Below are positions 60,606 through 64,000 of a stretch of 64,000 nucleotides of DNA, piece after piece. The position numbers and the translations under genes were made by a program. Each line of letters begins with the position of its first letter. Position 1 is the stretch's first letter. Origin of the DNA: JAAYTL01 sp031460505 (GTDB lineage: Bacteria; Bacillota; Clostridia; Tissierellales; Tissierellaceae); the NCBI GenBank assembly GCA_031460505.1, contig JAVKTT010000001.1, forward strand, positions 186,001 to 250,000. The letters are read 5' to 3'. The notes beneath the pieces are model-generated. The model was given only the letters and a program-made list of their open reading frames with translations. It was not told the origin of the DNA and searched no databases.

Positions 60606-62162
60606 ATGAGCATATTAACAGTCACAAACTTAAGCCATGGATTTGGTGATAGAGAGATTTTAAAGGATGTTTCATTCCGATTATTAAAAGGTGAGCATGT
60701 AGGATTAATTGGAGCCAATGGAGAAGGAAAATCTTCCTTCATGAATATAATAACAGGAAAACTAGAACCTGAAGAAGGTCAAATAGAATGGGCCAAAAGA
60801 GTTAGAGTTGGGTATCTAGATCAACATGCAGCACTTGAAAAAGGTATGACAATTAGAGATGTATTAAAAAGTGCTTTTCAATATCTATTCGATATAGAAA
60901 AGGAAATTCAAGATAGCTATATGAAAATGGGTGAAGTTTCTGAAGATGAACTTAATAGTCTTTTAGAAGAAGTAGGAATTATGCAAGATATCTTAGACCA
61001 TAATGATTTTTATGTAATAGATTCTAAAGTAGAGGACATTGCTAGAGGTCTTGGTTTAAATGATATAGGTTTAGATAGACATGTTGAGGATTTAAGTGGT
61101 GGGCAAAGAACCAAAATATTACTTGCTAAACTACTATTACAAAAACCAGATATCCTGATGCTTGATGAGCCTACTAATTATCTAGACGAAGAACATATAG
61201 TATGGTTGCAAAGATATCTACAAGAATATGAAAATGCATTTTTATTGATATCCCATGATATTCCATTCTTAAATAGTGTAATAAATCTTATTTATCATAT
61301 AGAGGATAAAGAGCTTACACGTTATGTAGGAGATTATGATGATTTCCAAAGAATATACGAAGCTAAGAAATCTCAAATTGAAGCAGCTTATAAAAAGCAA
61401 CAACAAGAAATTGCTGATCTTGAGGATTTTGTTGCTAGAAATAAGGCTAGGGTAGCTACTCGAAATATGGCTATGTCTAGACAAAAGAAATTAGATAAAA
61501 TGGATTTAATAGAGCTTGCCCGTGAGAAGCCAAAACCAGAATTTAATTTTAAAGAAGGCAGAACTGCTGGTAAACTGATATTTGAATGTAAGGATTTGGT
61601 CACAGGATACAATGAACCCTTATCTAAACCTTTAAACCTTAGAATGGAAAGAGGTCAAAAAATTGCTTTAGTAGGAGCCAATGGTATTGGTAAGACAACT
61701 CTACTAAAATCAATTCTAGGTCTTGTACCACCTTTTTCTGGTGAAGTTGAGCTTGGTGACAACCTGCAAATAGGCTACTATGAGCAAGAGGTTTTAGAGG
61801 AAAGTAACAATACCTGTATCGAAGAAATATGGAGTGAATTCCCAGGATGGACTCAATTTGAAGTTAGGGCAGCTTTAGCCAAATGTGGACTTACTACAAA
61901 ACATATTGAATCTAGGTTTATGGTATTAAGCGGTGGAGAGCAAGCTAAAGTTAGATTATGCAAGATTCTAAATAGAGAAACCAATATATTGATACTAGAT
62001 GAGCCTACAAACCATCTAGATGTAGATGCTAAGGATGAATTAAAAAGAGCCTTAAAGGCATATAGAGGTGGAGTCCTTATAATATCTCATGAGCCTGACT
62101 TTTATAATGATGTGGCCACAGAGATTTGGAATTGTGAGAAATGGACAACTAAAATATTTTAA
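60606..62162 (+). CDS. ABC-F ATPase (YkpA/YbiT-like)
   Basis: A 518-residue protein with two ABC domains: Walker A GANGEGKSS and GANGIGKTT, signatures LSGGQRTK and LSGGEQAK, Walker B ILMLDEPTNYLD and ILILDEPTNHLD. The ~75-residue linker between domains is Lys/Gln-rich; it lacks the C-terminal coiled coil of the 51.2-kb paralogue. Ends CEKWTTKIF, as in translation-factor-like ABC-F members. Soluble ribosome-associated ATPase; resistance by ribosomal protection is possible but not shown. AGAGGAG precedes the ATG. Confidence 0.9.
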   Translation: MSILTVTNLSHGFGDREILKDVSFRLLKGEHVGLIGANGEGKSSFMNIITGKLEPEEGQIEWAKRVRVGYLDQHAALEKGMTIRDVLKSAFQYLFDIEKEIQDSYMKMGEVSEDELNSLLEEVGIMQDILDHNDFYVIDSKVEDIARGLGLNDIGLDRHVEDLSGGQRTKILLAKLLLQKPDILMLDEPTNYLDEEHIVWLQRYLQEYENAFLLISHDIPFLNSVINLIYHIEDKELTRYVGDYDDFQRIYEAKKSQIEAAYKKQQQEIADLEDFVARNKARVATRNMAMSRQKKLDKMDLIELAREKPKPEFNFKEGRTAGKLIFECKDLVTGYNEPLSKPLNLRMERGQKIALVGANGIGKTTLLKSILGLVPPFSGEVELGDNLQIGYYEQEVLEESNNTCIEEIWSEFPGWTQFEVRAALAKCGLTTKHIESRFMVLSGGEQAKVRLCKILNRETNILILDEPTNHLDVDAKDELKRALKAYRGGVLIISHEPDFYNDVATEIWNCEKWTTKIF

Positions 62163-62493
62163 ATTAGTGCAATTCGGGGACGGTTCTCGAATTGCACACT
62201 TACCAGAACTGAATTTAAACATTAAATATCCGATTACAATCCCACCATTATTTTTTAAAACTCTAATATTTCAGCTATTGCTATATTCTTTTCATCTTCA
62301 TTTAGATGATGAAATTCAGAAGTAATATTTAGAAAATCACCTAATCTCAGTTTTAATCTGGGAAACTTTTCTTCGCCTAAATGCTATTTAATTAATTAAA
62401 TTATTCATTATTCTTAACTTCTACAATGATAAGCTACTAATGATACTGATTCATACTATAAACAATTGAAAACCATCTCTAAATTGTACACTT
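62163..62493. other. Intergenic region with REP-like hairpin and ORF scrap
   Basis: 330 bp between the ABC-F and RAYT genes. Contains the hairpin at 62167-62197 and, on the minus strand, an open stretch without a start codon (62383-62255, about 42 codons, ending NEDEKNIAIAEILEF). The latter may be a decayed gene 3' end; I do not recognise it. Confidence 0.5.
62167..62197 (+). repeat. REP-like hairpin left of RAYT
   Basis: Perfect 10-bp arms GTGCAATTCG/CGAATTGCAC around GGGACGGTTCT. The reverse complement of that loop recurs in 63395-63429, on the other side of the RAYT gene and with different stem bases. Confidence 0.85.
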
Positions 62494-63276
62494 TTAAGCT
62501 CTATATATAATATATTTGCTAATTCCTATAATCTCAGATATTTCTGTAACTGTAGTATTCGAATTCTCCCTTATGTCTTTAAGAATCGAGTTTCTTTCTT
62601 TAACATTTTTTAATGCTAATATACTCTCCAGAGTGTGATTATACTTATCCAATATATTTTCTATTTTTTCTAATGGGTCACTTACACACCCTTTGTCGTC
62701 ATCACTAATATCTATAAAATTTATGACTCCAGTTTTATTTGAAAACTTCACAAATTGATTTTGAGCAAGGTTACTATCTTCAGAAAAAACACTTAAAAGA
62801 AATTCCCTTGTAACTAATTTTAGCTCATCCTTATCTCTATTAGTGTAGATATTATAGCTACTAAACTTAAAGTCTTTTGGATTTGAGACTATATTAGCAT
62901 TCACTGGGTTATTATGTATATATCTCATGCACTCTAATAAGTATTCATCATCTTCAATTCTTTCGCTTCTAAAACGATCTTGAAATACATGTCCAACTCT
63001 ATTGTATTTTTTATTAAAGTAATAAGAATAGCTAACACATATTCTTTTCATTGACATACTTATTGATTCTATCTCTTCCTTTACTAATAAATGGACATGA
63101 TTATCCATTAAACAATAAGCGAATAATAAATACTCATTTTGACATTTCATTTTGGAAAGGATTTCAAGGAATTTATACTTATCATTCTTCTCTAGGAATA
63201 AATTCATTTTATTTATCCCTCGTATCATTACATGATATATCCCTGATTCACTTTTTTCTCTTGGATATCTAGGCAT
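62494..63276 (-). CDS. REP-associated tyrosine transposase (RAYT, Y1/IS200-like)
   Basis: A 260-residue single-strand DNA transposase-like protein. N-terminal Y1_Tnp domain: MPRYPREKSESGIYHVMIRG, the metal-binding HVH at 60-62 (MDNHVHLLV), the tyrosine-rich YSYYFNKKYNRVGHVFQ and RYIHNNPVNANIV, the RAYT signature. The C-terminus has a helix-turn-helix-like segment (TEISEIIGISKY). RAYTs are domesticated IS200/IS605 relatives that act on REP hairpins; here matching hairpins flank it in inverted orientation. ATG follows AAAGGTGG. Confidence 0.9.
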   Translation of the reverse strand: MPRYPREKSESGIYHVMIRGINKMNLFLEKNDKYKFLEILSKMKCQNEYLLFAYCLMDNHVHLLVKEEIESISMSMKRICVSYSYYFNKKYNRVGHVFQDRFRSERIEDDEYLLECMRYIHNNPVNANIVSNPKDFKFSSYNIYTNRDKDELKLVTREFLLSVFSEDSNLAQNQFVKFSNKTGVINFIDISDDDKGCVSDPLEKIENILDKYNHTLESILALKNVKERNSILKDIRENSNTTVTEISEIIGISKYIIYRA

Positions 63277-63394
63277 AATTCAACCACCTTTCCCAATATT
63301 CAACAATCATATAGTATTTATTCTATATAAACAAAAAAACTCCTTCTTTAAACTAAAAATAAATAGAAAATATAGGTTTATTAATAAGATGATA

Positions 63395-63429
63395 ATTTGC
63401 AATTTGAGAACCGTCCCCAAATTGCAAAT
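63395..63429 (-). repeat. REP-like hairpin right of RAYT
   Basis: Perfect 12-bp arms ATTTGCAATTTG/CAAATTGCAAAT around AGAACCGTCCC, which is the reverse complement of the loop at 62177-62187. Inverted partner of that hairpin. Confidence 0.88.
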
Positions 63430-63457
63430 GGCACAAAGGGGTCACCCCTTGTGTCAT
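63428..63457. repeat. Second hairpin adjoining the RAYT repeat
   Basis: ATGGCACAAAGGGG and CCCCTTGTGTCAT with a TCA loop, one bulged A and one G-T pair; abuts the previous hairpin and ends 6 bp before the stop of the ferredoxin-type gene. Core resembles 49055-49083. Confidence 0.7.
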
Positions 63458-63463
63458 TTGTCA

Positions 63464-64000
63464 TCAATTTATAGCATCACTCGGACAAACCTCTTTACAC
63501 TTACCGCACAACAAACATTCATTTTTTATTATGATAGGATACTCTTTCTTATCTTCCCATAAAATTGCATTAGAGGGACAAGCCCTTACACATTTACCAC
63601 ATTTAATACAGTCTTCATTAACCACCACATAGGACCTTTTATTAAATTTTGAGAAGATAGATAGTAGAGTACCATAGGGACAAAGATACCTATGCCAAAA
63701 CTCTGGTTTGTAGAATATTGTAATTATTATTCCTAAACCAAATAATACAGGTAATACAGGGAGCTTTTTGCCAGTATTAAAAACCATAATCATGGTTCCT
63801 AAAAATAGTACCAGTATTCCATATCTAATTATGGGTTTCTTAAAAGCTTCTGGAACAGATTTTCTCTTTCTTTTGTTTTTATTAGCACTATCATCAATTA
63901 ATTCCATTCCAGTGTTTATTGGGCATATATAACCACAATAAAATCTTCCAAAATAAGTTGACAACAATAGACCAATTCCAAATATAGCCATCCAAAGCTG
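63464..64000 (-). CDS. NapH-like 4Fe-4S membrane protein (partial)
   Basis: At least 178 residues; the frame has no stop before the right edge and relatives have further membrane helices upstream, so the N-terminus lies outside. Membrane segments flank CGYICPINTGMEL and YLCPYGTLL, the CxxxCP motifs of NapH/NosR-type proteins, and the C-terminus has two ferredoxin clusters CIKCGKCVRACP and CLLCGKCKEVCP, for two 4Fe-4S centres. Likely an electron-transfer membrane protein; the redox partner is not visible. Confidence 0.8.
   Translation of the reverse strand, partial: QLWMAIFGIGLLLSTYFGRFYCGYICPINTGMELIDDSANKNKRKRKSVPEAFKKPIIRYGILVLFLGTMIMVFNTGKKLPVLPVLFGLGIIITIFYKPEFWHRYLCPYGTLLSIFSKFNKRSYVVVNEDCIKCGKCVRACPSNAILWEDKKEYPIIIKNECLLCGKCKEVCPSDAIN

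Noticed and set aside
1..64000. CRISPR array, tRNA or rRNA genes
   Set aside because: No regularly spaced repeats, cloverleaf sequences or rRNA motifs were recognised in the intergenic regions.

Overview
The window reads as chromosome from a low-GC, anaerobic, spore-forming Firmicute, probably of the Tissierellales/Clostridia group. The grounds are the very AT-rich DNA, strong AGGAGG ribosome sites, a spore photoproduct lyase, Rex, groESL with a perfect CIRCE element, a T-box and a c-di-AMP riboswitch. I saw no tRNA, rRNA, CRISPR array or phage genes. This lineage call is inference; I could not run a database search.

Layout. 1-4.7 kb: cut-off TRAP-type permease, a D-Ala-D-Ala ligase-like ATP-grasp enzyme, and a membrane-tethered beta-lactamase-fold serine hydrolase. 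4.8-6.6 kb: an apparently intact IS3-family element sitting in the loop of a palindrome. 6.6-8.5 kb: PII-like gene plus cation/proton antiporter behind a promoter, c-di-AMP aptamer and terminator. 8.5-11.3 kb: metal chaperone, heavy-metal P-type ATPase and a RIC-like protein, each preceded by a TTGAC-N4-GTCAA palindrome. 11.4-13.9 kb: BlaI/BlaR1-like pair with two operators. 14.0-19.6 kb: a 5.5-kb island (LysR, trans-sulfuration-family PLP enzyme, alanine racemase, AGCS symporter, transposase debris) bracketed by 79-bp direct repeats copied from the 3' end of azlD. Its three catabolic genes are far more GC-rich than the flanks.

19.6-24.9 kb: azlCD; a soluble PAS histidine kinase; and an operon joining a stand-alone CarH-like cobalamin-binding protein to a MacB/LolCDE-type ABC transporter. 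25-29.3 kb: DHHW + MBOAT O-acylation pair, DUF4358 lipoprotein, possible anti-sigma and ECF sigma factor. 29.5-33.3 kb: a second, AT-rich PLP enzyme-AGCS-LysR module paralogous to the island. 33.4-38.2 kb: LiaF-like protein, T-box-controlled YkvI-like transporter and dehydrogenase, PadR-DUF2812. 38.3-43.9 kb: guaA (synthetase part only) and guaB, then an ECF sigma/anti-sigma/membrane-protein operon and a YiiX-like protein.

44.1-57.1 kb is core genome: groESL, DUF554, htpG, ogg, rex, an ABC-F ATPase, tsaD-rimI-tsaB-tsaE and splB. A cluster of DnaA boxes lies in the ABC-F/tsaD gap. 57.2-62.2 kb: heterodimeric ABC exporter and a second ABC-F ATPase. 62.2-64 kb: a REP-associated (RAYT) transposase flanked by hairpins with the same loop sequence in inverted orientation, then a cut-off NapH-like ferredoxin membrane protein. 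Related hairpins sit after guaB, htpG and rex.

The points I find most novel are the CarH-like module in an ABC operon, the island with its 79-bp duplication, the shared TTGAC-N4-GTCAA regulon, and the RAYT/hairpin family.
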